DNA from: Achromobacter spanius | GTDB lineage: Bacteria > Pseudomonadota > Gammaproteobacteria > Burkholderiales > Burkholderiaceae_B | DNA: 64,000 bases | Assembly: GCF_003994415.1 (NCBI RefSeq) | Contig: NZ_CP034689.1 | Coordinates: forward strand, 6,623,824 to 6,687,823 | Direction of reading: 5' to 3' | Shown: positions 31,116 to 39,936 of the stretch, piece after piece | Numbering within the stretch: position 1 is the stretch's first letter | How the letters are laid out: every line of letters starts with the position of its first letter | Made by a program: the position numbers and the translations under genes | The notes under the pieces: generated by a model | Seen by the model: the letters and a program-made list of their open reading frames with translations, nothing else | The model's database searches: none | Told to the model about the DNA's origin: nothing

Positions 31116-32112
31116 CGGTCGAAAATGGCCTGAACAGCGGCCGTGTCGCGAGTTACGGAAAGGGCCAGCATCAACAGGATGCGAGCCTTCTGCGGGTTCA
31201 GGTCGCGCGCCGCGATAAAGTCCAGACGGCCATCATCCAGTTCGACGTCGCGCGCGACAAAGCCGCTGCCAGTGCGGCTGGAACGCACCACCGCCACGCC
31301 TTTAGCGGCGGCGCGGCTCAAGGCGTCGATGGCCAGGTCCGTTGCATTTCCGTCGCCCACGCCGGCCAATACGATGCCATCGGCCGAGTCGGTCAGGAAG
31401 TCGATCACGTCGGCCTGCAGGTTTGCGTGAGCGTAGACAATGTCCACGCGTGGCCACCCAGCCGCTTCCAATGATGCGAGTGAAAGCTCGCTTTGTGTAG
31501 TGTGAACCGTGGTGTTGCGGGAATAGAAGCATGGCGCGCCGCCATGCATCACCCCCGCTCTGCCGCGATTGGGCGACGCGAATGCGCACAAGCCGGCACT
31601 GGCGATCTTTTGAATCTCGCGCGCGTAGTGCACGTCTTCGTTCATCACGACAAGCGGGCCTCGGCCACGTGCGTCCGGATGGCGGGCCAACGCTACCGCG
31701 TTGTAAAGATTTGCGGGGCCTTCGGCGCCCAGTGCGGTTGCCGGCCGCATGGCCCGACCAGCACCACGGGCTTGTCGTGCTGCACCACCAGGCTGAGAAA
31801 ATAGGCGGTTTCTTCAAGCGTATCGGTGCCGTGCGTAATCACGATGCCGGCTACCGAAGCGTCCTGGCAAAGCGTGTCGACACGCGCCGCCAGCGTGCGC
31901 CAGACCTCATGCGTCATGTTCTGGCTGCCCACGTTGGCCACTTGTTCAGCGCGAATGTCGGCGATACGAGCCAACTGAGGCACGGCGGCCAACAGATCAT
32001 TGACAGAGAACGCCCCCGCCTTGTATCCCGCCGACGTGGCGTCTGCCTGAGCGCCCGCAATCGTGCCGCCCGTGGCCAGAACCGCAATCACCGGCAATGC
32101 GCGCTCAGGCAT
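31109..32112 (-). pseudogene. L-asparaginase with a single-base frameshift
   Basis: Two overlapping frames together make one asparaginase of about 334 residues. The first (from ATG 32112) has the catalytic motifs TGGTIAG and VITHGTDTLEET and runs to VVLVG, where it leaves frame and stops at 31693. The second (from 31750 down) begins MRPATALGAEGPANLY, the expected continuation, and runs to 31109. A restored G/C pair near 31751-31756 (expected GGCGCCATG, found GGGCCATG) would rejoin them. The enzyme hydrolyses asparagine to aspartate and ammonia. No signal peptide is seen. The start overlaps the parB stop (ATGCCTGA). It may be a true pseudogene or a consensus error. Confidence 0.85.
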
Positions 32113-33028
32113 CGACCACTCCGGACAGGCCTTGGCGTTCAAGCAGTGAATTCAGGTGTTCCCAACCGTGAAAGTCGATGACGATCTGGCCCTTTTCCTT
32201 GGCGCCCACCTTCAGCGCGACTCGCGTGCCCAAATGATCGGACAGCGCCTCTTCCAAGCGCGTCAGATCGCGCGAAACCCCGTTAGCCTTCTTGCGCGGC
32301 GAACTGGCGGACTCCGCTTCCTTGGCGGTCTTGGCCACCAGTTTTTCCGCTTCGCGCACCGACAGGCGGCGCGCGATGATCTGGTTGGCCAACTGGATTT
32401 GCGTGGCCGCATCCACGGCCAGTAATGCACGCGCATGGCCCATGTCCACATCGCCGGCCAGCAGCATCGTCTGCACGGGCGCGGCCAGGTTCAGCAGGCG
32501 CAGCAGGTTGCTGGTAGCCGAGCGCGACCGGCCGATTGCTTGCGCAGCCTGCTCGTGCGTCAGGCCGAATTCGTCCAGCAGGCGGCGCACGCCGTGCGCT
32601 TCTTCCAGCGGGTTCAGGTCTTCGCGCTGAATGTTTTCGATCAGCGCCATGACGGCCGCATTTTCGTCAGCCACTTCGCGCACCAGCACCGGTACTTCTT
32701 TGAGGCCGGCCAGTTGGGCCGCGCGGAAACGGCGTTCGCCCGCGATGATCTCGTAATGGCCCGGCGCGGTTTCGCCCAGTGCGCGCACAAGAATGGGTTG
32801 CATGATGCCTTGCGTGCGGATCGATTCGGCCAGCTCGCCCAAGGCGCCCTCGTCCATGCGCGTGCGCGGCTGATACTTGCCGGCGCGCATCTTCGAGAGA
32901 GGCAAGGTGGAAGGCGGACCCTCGGGCTTGGCCGCGACGGCCCGGCCGATGTTGTCGATCGCAGGCGCGTCCGCGCCCAGCAAGGCGTCCAGTCCGCGAC
33001 CCAATCCCTTGGGTTTCTTGGTGGCCAT
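32105..33028 (-). CDS. parB: chromosome-partitioning protein ParB
   Basis: A 307-residue CTP-dependent DNA clamp that loads at parS and spreads along the origin. The N-terminal KGLGRGLDALLG is the ParA-stimulating tail. The CTP/ParB box IIAGERRFRAA and the helix-turn-helix THEQAAQAIGRSRSATSNLL are present, with a C-terminal dimerisation domain. The start at 33028 (MATKKPKGLG) follows a clear GAGGA site; a longer form from 33109 is rejected. It lies in the mnmG-rsmG-parA-GNAT-parB operon about 5 kb from the parS cluster. Confidence 0.97.
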   Translation of the reverse strand: MATKKPKGLGRGLDALLGADAPAIDNIGRAVAAKPEGPPSTLPLSKMRAGKYQPRTRMDEGALGELAESIRTQGIMQPILVRALGETAPGHYEIIAGERRFRAAQLAGLKEVPVLVREVADENAAVMALIENIQREDLNPLEEAHGVRRLLDEFGLTHEQAAQAIGRSRSATSNLLRLLNLAAPVQTMLLAGDVDMGHARALLAVDAATQIQLANQIIARRLSVREAEKLVAKTAKEAESASSPRKKANGVSRDLTRLEEALSDHLGTRVALKVGAKEKGQIVIDFHGWEHLNSLLERQGLSGVVDA

Positions 33029-33072
33029 AGTTAAATCCTCTTTCCTTCTGTTTTTGTATCCCGAGACCAGGC

Positions 33073-33903
33073 TCAGGCGTCCGGCTGCTCGGCGGGCAGT
33101 CGGTACCAATACGCGTAACAGTCTTTGAAACCGTAGCGGCCATACAAGGCCCGCGCGGCCGTATTTTCCGGCTCGACCTGCAAATATGCCGTCGTGGCGC
33201 CACCGGCGGCGCCCTCGCTCAAGAGCTGCTGCACCAGGGCGTCGGCATAACCTTTACGCCGTTGTCCAGGATCAGTGACGATGTCGAACAGGCCCAGCAG
33301 TTCATCGTCGCGGACAGCCAGACCCGCGGCGACACACTGCCCCGCTGCGTCAAAAACCAGCACCGGCTGCTTATCCACAGCCAGGCCTTGCAGACGCGCT
33401 TGATGCTCACCAATGTGTTCGGATGACGAACCGCGCATGAGGCCGACCGCCTGCGCGAAGCGATCGGTATCAACGTTCCTGAAAGACAAGCCGCCCCGGA
33501 CGCTGGGCGTGGGGGCGAGCGACATGCTCATGACTCGGGTCTCACCGGTGAAGGTATAACCACGGGCCTCCAGCTCGGCATCCAGGGAAAAATCGGGGCC
33601 GATGGAGGTAATGCGCAGCACCATGGGCAAGCCATGGCGCGCGTACAACGAAGAACAATACGCCAGCCGCTCGTCCAGCGGACGTGTGGATAACCCCAGC
33701 ACATTCACGCTGCGCGCGCGTTTGGCCGACGAATGCGCAAAGCGCACGAGCCAGCCATCATAGAGCACCTGTGCATTGACGGCCGTCGCGTTCAGCGCCA
33801 CCTCTTCCAAGCGCACGCGCAGGCGGTCCCGCTCGTCGATGGACGGCGTGCAAAATGCCTGTGGCGCGGTTGGAGCAAGAAGCGTGGCTGCGGACATGAG
33901 CAC
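33073..33903 (-). CDS. GNAT-family N-acetyltransferase within the par operon
   Basis: A 276-residue acetyltransferase. The C-terminal GNAT fold (about 140-270) shows the acetyl-CoA loop DPGQRRKGYADALV and the YLQVEPENTAARALYGRYGF signature. The N-terminal half is a diverged second GNAT-like unit. It starts only 3 bases after the parA stop and sits 44 bases before parB, so it is co-transcribed with the partition genes. Its substrate is unknown. The alternative start MSAATLL at 33897 is equally plausible. Confidence 0.85.
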   Translation of the reverse strand: MLMSAATLLAPTAPQAFCTPSIDERDRLRVRLEEVALNATAVNAQVLYDGWLVRFAHSSAKRARSVNVLGLSTRPLDERLAYCSSLYARHGLPMVLRITSIGPDFSLDAELEARGYTFTGETRVMSMSLAPTPSVRGGLSFRNVDTDRFAQAVGLMRGSSSEHIGEHQARLQGLAVDKQPVLVFDAAGQCVAAGLAVRDDELLGLFDIVTDPGQRRKGYADALVQQLLSEGAAGGATTAYLQVEPENTAARALYGRYGFKDCYAYWYRLPAEQPDA

Positions 33904-33906
33904 GGC

Positions 33907-34707
33907 TTACTGGAAATCTTTCCTGACGCGCTCGATCATTTCAGCGCCAAACGAGATATAGGCTTGCGCGCCCCGTGACGCACGGTCATACACCACGCCC
34001 GGCATGCCGTAACTGGGTGCTTCAGCCAAGCGCACGTTGCGCGGCACGACGGTCTTGAAGACCTTGTCGCCGAAGTGCGCTTCCAGTTGCGCGGACACTT
34101 GCTGTTGCAAGGTCATGCGCGGATCGAACATCACGCGCAACAAGCCGATGACGCGCAGGTCGTCGTTGATGTTGCGATGCACGCGCTTGATGGTGTTGAC
34201 CAGATCGGACAGGCCTTCCAGCGCGAAGTACTCACACTGCATCGGAATGATCACGCCATGGGCGGCAGCCAAGCCGTTGAGCGTCAGCAGGGACAGTGTC
34301 GGTGGGCAATCGATCAACACGAAATCGTATTGGCCGGAGACGGTGTCGATCGCCCTCTTCAACTGCCGCTCGCGTTCTTCCATTTGCACCAGGTCAATCT
34401 CGGCGCCGGAAAGCTCGCGGTTGGCAGGCAGAACGTCGTAGCCACCGGACTCCGACTTCACACGGGCCTGCTCGATCGTGGCCTCGCCAATCAGCACTTG
34501 GTACAGATTCGATTCCAGTGCGTTCTTGTCGATACCACTGCCCATCGTGGCATTGCCCTGGGGATCCAGGTCCACCAGCAACACGCGCTGATTGTGCGTG
34601 GCAAGGCCCGCCGCCAAATTGATGGCGGTGGTCGTCTTGCCCACACCGCCCTTTTGGTTGGCAATGCAGAAGACGCGGGCATTTGTGCTGGGGGGTAAAT
34701 TCTTCAT
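33907..34707 (-). CDS. parA: chromosome-partitioning ATPase ParA
   Basis: A 266-residue Walker-type ATPase with the deviant Walker A motif KGGVGKTTTAINLAA near the N terminus and the DLDPQGNAT and DCPPTLSLLT motifs. ParA-ATP binds nucleoid DNA and, together with ParB-parS, drives origin segregation. It lacks the N-terminal helix-turn-helix of plasmid ParA, as chromosomal Soj/ParA proteins do. The start overlaps the rsmG stop by four bases (ATGA). Confidence 0.97.
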   Translation of the reverse strand: MKNLPPSTNARVFCIANQKGGVGKTTTAINLAAGLATHNQRVLLVDLDPQGNATMGSGIDKNALESNLYQVLIGEATIEQARVKSESGGYDVLPANRELSGAEIDLVQMEERERQLKRAIDTVSGQYDFVLIDCPPTLSLLTLNGLAAAHGVIIPMQCEYFALEGLSDLVNTIKRVHRNINDDLRVIGLLRVMFDPRMTLQQQVSAQLEAHFGDKVFKTVVPRNVRLAEAPSYGMPGVVYDRASRGAQAYISFGAEMIERVRKDFQ

Positions 34708-35429
34708 AGGGTTCCTTGACTGCGTCCTTCGCGGCGTTCTTCGCCGCGGCCTTCATTGCGGCGCATCCAGATCAGACAACGTTCTGCTTGCAACTCCGGC
34801 ACGCAAAGCGGCTGAATATGGTCGACCTGCCATTCCCCGCGCGCATGCAACGCCTGAATTTCCTCTTCGGGGACCTTGCCCTTCATCGCGACGAGGGTAC
34901 CATCGTTGCGCACGTGACGACCCGCGAGCTGCGCAAAATCGTCCAGGGAAGCGAAGGCCCGCGAGGTAACGATGTTGCACTCGGCTGGGTCCAGCGTTTC
35001 GATGCGGGCATGGCGCGCGTGCAGGTTTGGCAAGCTCAGCGCGCCGCTCATCTGACGCACGAATGCGGTTTTCTTTTCAACGGCATCGATGCAGGTCACC
35101 GCCCACGCGGGCTGCATGATCGCAAGCACCACACCAGGCAGACCGCCGCCAGACCCCACGTCGAAGATCTTGGCCGATGTGCTCGCGGCACCCAGCGCTT
35201 CGTTGAATGGAGCAACCGCGGACAGGCTGTCGAACAGGTGTTGGATCAACATCTGTTGCGGGTCGCGAATCGCGGTGAGGTTATACGTGCGATTCCAGCG
35301 CTGCATCTGCGCCAGGTAGTTCAGCAGCTTGGCTTGGGCGGAAGCGTCGGCGTGCAGCCCCAATTGCTCGCATGCGCGCGAGAGGCGGCCGGCCATGTCC
35401 GCGCCGGCCAGATGGGTATCGGCGGTCAT
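34704..35429 (-). CDS. rsmG: 16S rRNA (guanine-N7) methyltransferase RsmG
   Basis: A 241-residue SAM-dependent methyltransferase (older name GidB) that methylates G527 of 16S rRNA in the 530 loop. The SAM-binding motif DVGSGGGLPGVVLAI and the conserved NLTAIRDP segment identify it. Four-base overlaps with mnmG upstream (35426-35429) and parA downstream show translational coupling. Loss of the homologous enzyme gives low-level streptomycin resistance in other bacteria. Confidence 0.97.
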   Translation of the reverse strand: MTADTHLAGADMAGRLSRACEQLGLHADASAQAKLLNYLAQMQRWNRTYNLTAIRDPQQMLIQHLFDSLSAVAPFNEALGAASTSAKIFDVGSGGGLPGVVLAIMQPAWAVTCIDAVEKKTAFVRQMSGALSLPNLHARHARIETLDPAECNIVTSRAFASLDDFAQLAGRHVRNDGTLVAMKGKVPEEEIQALHARGEWQVDHIQPLCVPELQAERCLIWMRRNEGRGEERREGRSQGTL

Positions 35430-37345
35430 GCGGCTTGCTTGCGCGAGCCGTAGTGCAGGCGCTTCAGGTGGATAAGCAGCAACGAAATTGCGGCGGGCGT
35501 CACGCCCGAAATGCGCGCGGCTTGGCCGACGGTTTCCGGACGATGCGTCTTCAGCTTCTGACGCACTTCAAACGACAGGCTCGTCACGGCGTCGTAGTCG
35601 ACATCGGCCGGGATGGGCTGCTGTTCATGCGAGATCTGCTTCTGAACTTCGTCTTGCTGGCGGGCGATGTACCCGGCGTACTTCACCTGGATCTCAACCT
35701 GTTCGGCCAGGATGTCGTCCTCGACGACGCCGGGCCCTGCCAACAGGGATCCGTCCACGTTGCGTGCGGCCATCAACGCTTCATAGGAAACATTCGGACG
35801 TTTCAGCAGATCAGCTAGTGAGTACTCACGTTCAATCGCCTTGCCCAGCAGGGGTTCGGCAATTTCCAACGGCATCACGCGTGGATTCACCCATGACGTC
35901 TTCAATCGCTCGACTTCGGCCGCAACGGCGTCGCGCTTACGGTTAAAGGCATTCCAACGCGCGTCGTCCACGATACCCAATTGGCGGCCGATCTCGGTCA
36001 GGCGCAAATCGGCATTATCTTCACGCAGGCTTAGCCGGTACTCGGCGCGCGACGTGAACATGCGATAGGGTTCGGTCACGCCGCGCGTAACCAGGTCGTC
36101 TACCAGCACGCCCAAATAAGCTTCGTCGCGGCGCGGTGTCCATTGGTCGCGGCCCAGCGATAGCAGGGCCGCATTCACGCCAGCCAACAAACCTTGGGCG
36201 GCAGCTTCTTCGTAACCCGTCGTGCCATTGATCTGACCAGCGAAGAAAAGTCCGCCGATTGCCTTGGTCTCAAGCGTGCTCTTCAATCCACGTGGATCAA
36301 AGTAGTCGTACTCGATGGCGTAGCCGGGGCGCATGATGTGCGCATTTTCCAGGCCACGCAGCGAATGAATCAGATCAAGCTGAACATCGAACGGCAGGCT
36401 GGTCGACACGCCGTTCGGATACACCTCATGCGTGTCCAGACCTTCCGGCTCCAGAAAGACCTGATGCGATTCCTTGTCTGCAAAGCGGTGGATCTTGTCT
36501 TCGATCGACGGGCAATAACGCGGGCCCACGCCTTCGATAACACCGCTGTACATTGGCGAGCGGTCCAGCCCGCCCCGAATGATGTCATGGGTGCGGGCGT
36601 TGGTATGGGTGATCCAGCAAGGGAGCTGCCGGGGGTGCATGGCCACATTGCCCATGTACGAAAACACGGGAACCGGGTCCAGGTCACCCGGCTGCTCTTC
36701 CAGAATGCTGTAGTTGATGGAGCGGCCATCAATGCGCGGAGGCGTGCCGGTTTTCAGACGCCCCTGGGGAAGCTTGAGTTCCTTCAGACGCTGGCCCAGC
36801 GAAATCGCAGGAGGATCACCCGCGCGGCCACCCGAATAGTTCTGCAGACCCACGTGAATCAGGCCATTCAAGAAGGTCCCCGCGGTCAGGACAACCGTCT
36901 TGGCTCGGAACTTCAAGCCAACCTGCGTGACGGCACCGACTACCCGGTCCCCTTCCACCATCAGATCTTCCACCGCCTGCTGGAACAGCCACAGGTTGGG
37001 CTGATTCTCCAAGCGCCCACGGATGGCTTGCCGGTACAGAACCCGGTCTGCCTGGGCACGGGTTGCACGCACAGCCGGCCCCTTGGAGCCGTTAAGAATG
37101 CGGAACTGAATACCCGCTTCGTCCGTAGCCAAAGCCATCGCGCCACCCAGGGCGTCGACTTCTTTGACCAGATGGCCCTTGCCGATCCCACCAATAGAGG
37201 GATTGCAAGACATTTGGCCTAGGGTTTCGATGTTGTGCGTCAACAGCAGCGTCTGGGCGCCAGCGCGCGCGGCAGCCAGTGCCGCTTCAGTGCCGGCGTG
37301 GCCGCCACCGACGACGATGACATCGAATTCGCGGGGATAGTCCAT
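35426..37345 (-). CDS. mnmG: tRNA uridine-5-carboxymethylaminomethyl modification enzyme MnmG
   Basis: A 639-residue FAD enzyme (GidA) that works with MnmE (encoded at 50.1 kb) to install cmnm5U at wobble position 34. The FAD-binding GGGHAGTEAALAAARAG motif is at the N terminus, and the conserved CNPSIGGIGKGHLV and FFAGQINGTTGYEEAAAQG segments follow. The start at 37345 (MDYPREFDVIVVGGG) is the conserved one. A TATAAT box 35 bases upstream gives its promoter. It is the first gene left of the origin and leads the partition operon. Confidence 0.98.
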   Translation of the reverse strand: MDYPREFDVIVVGGGHAGTEAALAAARAGAQTLLLTHNIETLGQMSCNPSIGGIGKGHLVKEVDALGGAMALATDEAGIQFRILNGSKGPAVRATRAQADRVLYRQAIRGRLENQPNLWLFQQAVEDLMVEGDRVVGAVTQVGLKFRAKTVVLTAGTFLNGLIHVGLQNYSGGRAGDPPAISLGQRLKELKLPQGRLKTGTPPRIDGRSINYSILEEQPGDLDPVPVFSYMGNVAMHPRQLPCWITHTNARTHDIIRGGLDRSPMYSGVIEGVGPRYCPSIEDKIHRFADKESHQVFLEPEGLDTHEVYPNGVSTSLPFDVQLDLIHSLRGLENAHIMRPGYAIEYDYFDPRGLKSTLETKAIGGLFFAGQINGTTGYEEAAAQGLLAGVNAALLSLGRDQWTPRRDEAYLGVLVDDLVTRGVTEPYRMFTSRAEYRLSLREDNADLRLTEIGRQLGIVDDARWNAFNRKRDAVAAEVERLKTSWVNPRVMPLEIAEPLLGKAIEREYSLADLLKRPNVSYEALMAARNVDGSLLAGPGVVEDDILAEQVEIQVKYAGYIARQQDEVQKQISHEQQPIPADVDYDAVTSLSFEVRQKLKTHRPETVGQAARISGVTPAAISLLLIHLKRLHYGSRKQAA

Positions 37346-37379
37346 GATGAGGGGAAAGATAAGAAGGCGTTCGGTGCTC

Positions 37380-37408
37380 ATTATAGAGGCAGGGATTGCA
37401 TGTTTCAC
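37380..37408 (-). promoter_or_regulatory. mnmG operon promoter overlapped by a parS site
   Basis: A perfect -10 TATAAT (37385-37380) lies 35 bases before the mnmG ATG. A -35 at 16-18 bases spacing falls inside the parS palindrome at 37401-37416 and has no good TTGACA match. ParB bound there would compete with RNA polymerase. Confidence 0.65.
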
Positions 37409-37416
37409 GTGAAACG
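37401..37416. promoter_or_regulatory. parS: parS site 1
   Basis: TGTTTCACGTGAAACG differs from the ParB-binding consensus TGTTNCACGTGAAACA only at the last base. It is 56 bases upstream of mnmG and overlaps its promoter. Confidence 0.92.
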
Positions 37417-37528
37417 TTTGCCGATAGAGAAGTGCGGGAGTCCACGCCGGATCAGCGTCGGGAAATCACAACGACATCCCTTCTAGACGGGGAAAATATG
37501 TCGGCATCTGCTGATTTCCGGCACAGGA

Positions 37529-37544
37529 TGTTCCACGTGAAACA
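37529..37544. promoter_or_regulatory. parS: parS site 2
   Basis: TGTTCCACGTGAAACA is a perfect match to the ParB site consensus, 113 bases centre-to-centre distal beyond site 1's right end. Confidence 0.95.
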
Positions 37545-37590
37545 CTATCAAGTGTGGCAAACCTGGATCTCTCGAACGCGTTCGCTGCTA

Positions 37591-37606
37591 TGTTTCACGT
37601 GGAACA
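37591..37606. promoter_or_regulatory. parS: parS site 3
   Basis: TGTTTCACGTGGAACA is, on the other strand, a perfect consensus match (TGTTCCACGTGAAACA). Confidence 0.95.
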
Positions 37607-37674
37607 TCCTTGTGGAGCAAGTAGATCCCGCGCAGACCACCACGGGTTTGGCGTCTGTCTGGCGCTCCCATTTT

Positions 37675-37690
37675 TGTTCCACGTGAAACA
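37675..37690. promoter_or_regulatory. parS: parS site 4
   Basis: TGTTCCACGTGAAACA is a perfect consensus match, completing four strong sites within 290 bases. Confidence 0.95.
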
Positions 37691-37810
37691 TCGCAACGAT
37701 TTCGCCGCAATTTATTGGCGTGATAAAGAAAAAGCATGCGTAGCCTAACCGCTTATGCGTCCGAGCCAATCGACATGGCGAAAAAAAGATTGGCGGCCAG
37801 CAAGGTCAAC

Positions 37811-37895
37811 TCAAAAAGAAAAAAACAATTATTTTGACCCTACCCTACCCCTTACCCAAAAAAACTACTTTTTTTTAGCTTCACGTGAAAAAAGT
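37811..37895. other. AT-rich tract, candidate DNA unwinding element
   Basis: This stretch, dominated by A and T runs, stands out sharply from a GC-rich chromosome and lies between the parS cluster and the DnaA boxes. Unwinding elements of bacterial origins have this character. The assignment is inferred. Confidence 0.45.
37877..37892. promoter_or_regulatory. degenerate parS-like site
   Basis: The core TTCACGTGAA is kept, but three outer positions differ from consensus. It may be a weak ParB contact or a decayed site. Confidence 0.45.
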
Positions 37896-38418
37896 AGAGA
37901 AAAGAAAACGAGGAGAAGACTTCGGACACCTGACAAGCAACCCACCGCCCGCCGCGCGATTCTCCAAGAGTCGAAAAATATCAACGCCGCATTTGCCGCT
38001 GTCCCGGTAGACGCGTGCAAATTGCACTTATCTTGCTGCCGTGGAAAAGTAAGTCCGCAGCCACGCTCTTTATTCACAAGGCGCGGTGGATATCCTGGTG
38101 GGCCAAATTTTGTCCCCCCGTCCCGATGCAGCGGCGTAGGCAAAGCAAGATATCAACAGCTACGATAGCAAGCGCGTTTATGCCAGACCCGACCTTCACA
38201 TGAATATGTTTGTCTGAATAACTTTGGGGATAACTTAAGAAGGGCGATTTGGAAAACAAGCGCTGGCCCGCGCTAGCCACATCCAACGGTAAAACTCGAC
38301 GATCAACAAGCCGAACGTGATTGCACCGGATGTCATAGGAGAAATCGCATTGTCGTGCGCCAACACGCGGCTGATTCCACTTCAGCCACCGCAGCGTTAA
38401 ATCCAATGTGCACCACGA

Positions 38419-38434
38419 TTTTTCACGTGGAAAA
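38419..38434. promoter_or_regulatory. degenerate parS-like site beside a DnaA box
   Basis: TTTTTCACGTGGAAAA keeps the CACGTG core and partial flanks. It ends four bases before a perfect DnaA box, so partition and initiation proteins could meet here. Confidence 0.4.
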
Positions 38435-38437
38435 CTT

Positions 38438-38446
38438 TGTGGATAA
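38438..38446 (-). promoter_or_regulatory. DnaA box (perfect)
   Basis: TGTGGATAA is the exact reverse complement of the TTATCCACA consensus, inside the presumed origin. Confidence 0.75.
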
Positions 38447-39296
38447 GCTGGGCATTCATTCCCAGCGCTTTTCCACCGCCCGCCCGATGAGGAAAGCTGG
38501 ACATGCACGAGAGCACGAAAAGCCGGGAACTCTATAGTTATTGGTCAGTCAAATTGCGACAAAAATGCGGCTCGCGGCTTATTCACAGACTTATCCCGCA
38601 GCGCCCATCCTGATTCCTATTTCAGCCGCCAATCCGGGCGCGACTCTCTTTATCGCGCGTAGTGTCCACACTGCGGCAGGCCGCTGATCTTTGACATCAC
38701 AAATATCTTGCCCGGCCAGCACCCGCCCCGCCATCCTCCATATGGACGAGAGTCCGGTTTCATGTGGCACTTGTGGAAAAGCAGCTTGCGTGATTTGGGG
38801 GCCCATCCGACGCAATGAACGCAACAGCCCGTTCAATGCGACAAGGCAGAAAAGATCCTCAACCATTTCCGCTGGCTCGTCGAAATTCCGCACCAAAGCC
38901 GCCCCCAAACGTTCCTATCCCCATTTCTATCCACAGGCAGTTGCAGCCTTTTTTTGCCACTTTGCGTCAAAATCTGTGCATAACCGGCATGGGGATATCT
39001 TTGTGAACAACCATGGCTGGATGCCGAAAAATCGGTATGAAGAACTACCGCAAAGCGGCCGATTCGCGTAGGCATCGCTACCCTGGGCATCATCAAAATA
39101 AAGTGCCAAAACCGCATTTTTACGGGGGAAACAGGGGGTTTTCGCGCTAAGCCAGCATGCGCGCACAGCGTGGGCAGGCACCAAACAGCGCCACGTGCAA
39201 TACCAAACGTGAAACTTGAAAATCTGTGCAAAACCTCCACCGCAGCAATGCCCGTGCTTCATTAATGAGCATCAAAATGGAGATGCTCAAAAATAA

Positions 39297-39305
39297 TTAT
39301 CCACA
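39297..39305 (+). promoter_or_regulatory. DnaA box (perfect)
   Basis: TTATCCACA, followed three bases later by a related TTATCCAAG (39309-39317). It lies at the cold-shock-gene end of the presumed origin. Confidence 0.75.
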
Positions 39306-39403
39306 GAGTTATCCAAGGGTAGAGAATATGTTAGTGAACACTAACTATTGTGCACGGCAGAGGCTTGCCGTCGTTCCCAAAGCGGGGCCAAACAGCCCGG
39401 GAA

Positions 39404-39441
39404 TGAAACAACGCCCCAGATCCGAAGATCTTGGGGCGTTG
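39404..39441 (-). terminator. terminator downstream of the cold-shock gene
   Basis: A long stem (39409-39422 with 39427-39441, one bulge) with a CGAA/TTCG tetraloop is followed on the minus strand by TTTCATT. It ends the cold-shock transcript before it enters the origin. Confidence 0.8.
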
Positions 39442-39486
39442 TAGCCAGGTTTAGACCTGGCGGACGGGAAATGGGGATTCCCCGAT

Positions 39487-39693
39487 TTAAAGCGGGCGAA
39501 TTTCGGCCGCTTGAGGTCCTTTCGGACCATCCTTAACTTCGAATTCGACTTCCTGCCCTTCGTTCAGGCTGCGATAGCCGCGGCCCTGGATGGCGGAAAA
39601 GTGTGCGAAAACATCAGTTCCGCCAACATCGGGGGTAATGAAGCCATAACCCTTGTCGGCGTTGAACCACTTAACTTTGCCCTTCTGAGCCAT
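39487..39693 (-). CDS. cold-shock domain protein, CspA family
   Basis: A 68-residue single-domain RNA chaperone. The nucleic-acid-binding motifs KGYGFITP (RNP1) and DVFAHFSAI (RNP2) are intact. The family binds single-stranded RNA and DNA and melts mRNA structure. A gap of about 240 bases before the next gene leaves room for the long leader typical of cold-shock genes. It is the first gene on the right side of the presumed origin and is read toward it. Confidence 0.96.
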   Translation of the reverse strand: MAQKGKVKWFNADKGYGFITPDVGGTDVFAHFSAIQGRGYRSLNEGQEVEFEVKDGPKGPQAAEIRPL

Positions 39694-39936
39694 TTTTTCT
39701 AGCGTCCTGTAATTAACTCGAAATGCAATGAATCAAGGACGCCGTGAGAACTGAACGACCGGTAGAAATACCTGCGTTGCTGCTGTGTTCCCGCTCGTCG
39801 CCAAGCAACAGAACGAGTCCGCGCGCTGCTTGAATCAACTGCGGAATCAGCATACTCATCCGGCATTGACGCCTCATATTGTTGTTTACCCCAATGTCGC
39901 ATTTTTCAGACTCGACCCAAGTACCGCCATGCGGAA

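Larger units (their letters stand above)
37346..39486. other. oriC: probable chromosomal replication origin (oriC) region
   Basis: A 2.1 kb gap without convincing genes. It has the parS cluster at its left end and an AT-rich tract at about 37800-37925. Perfect DnaA boxes lie at 38438-38446 and 39297-39305, and one-mismatch boxes at 38070, 38225, 38579, 38927 and 38975. It lies between mnmG and a cold-shock gene, matching the known Bordetella arrangement in which the genome numbering starts at gidA/mnmG. Transcription of mnmG-parB and the rpo block to the left is co-directional with a fork leaving from here. The exact unwinding site cannot be assigned without skew and DnaA-binding data. Confidence 0.75.

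Noticed and set aside
38591..38908. A 105-codon minus-strand frame as a gene at the origin
   Set aside because: It has no motif, is interrupted by DnaA-like boxes, and its composition resembles non-coding DNA.
37396..39262. Several short open frames (60-145 codons) within the origin gap
   Set aside because: None has a recognisable domain, good ribosome-binding site or consistent composition, and they overlap parS and DnaA sites on both strands.
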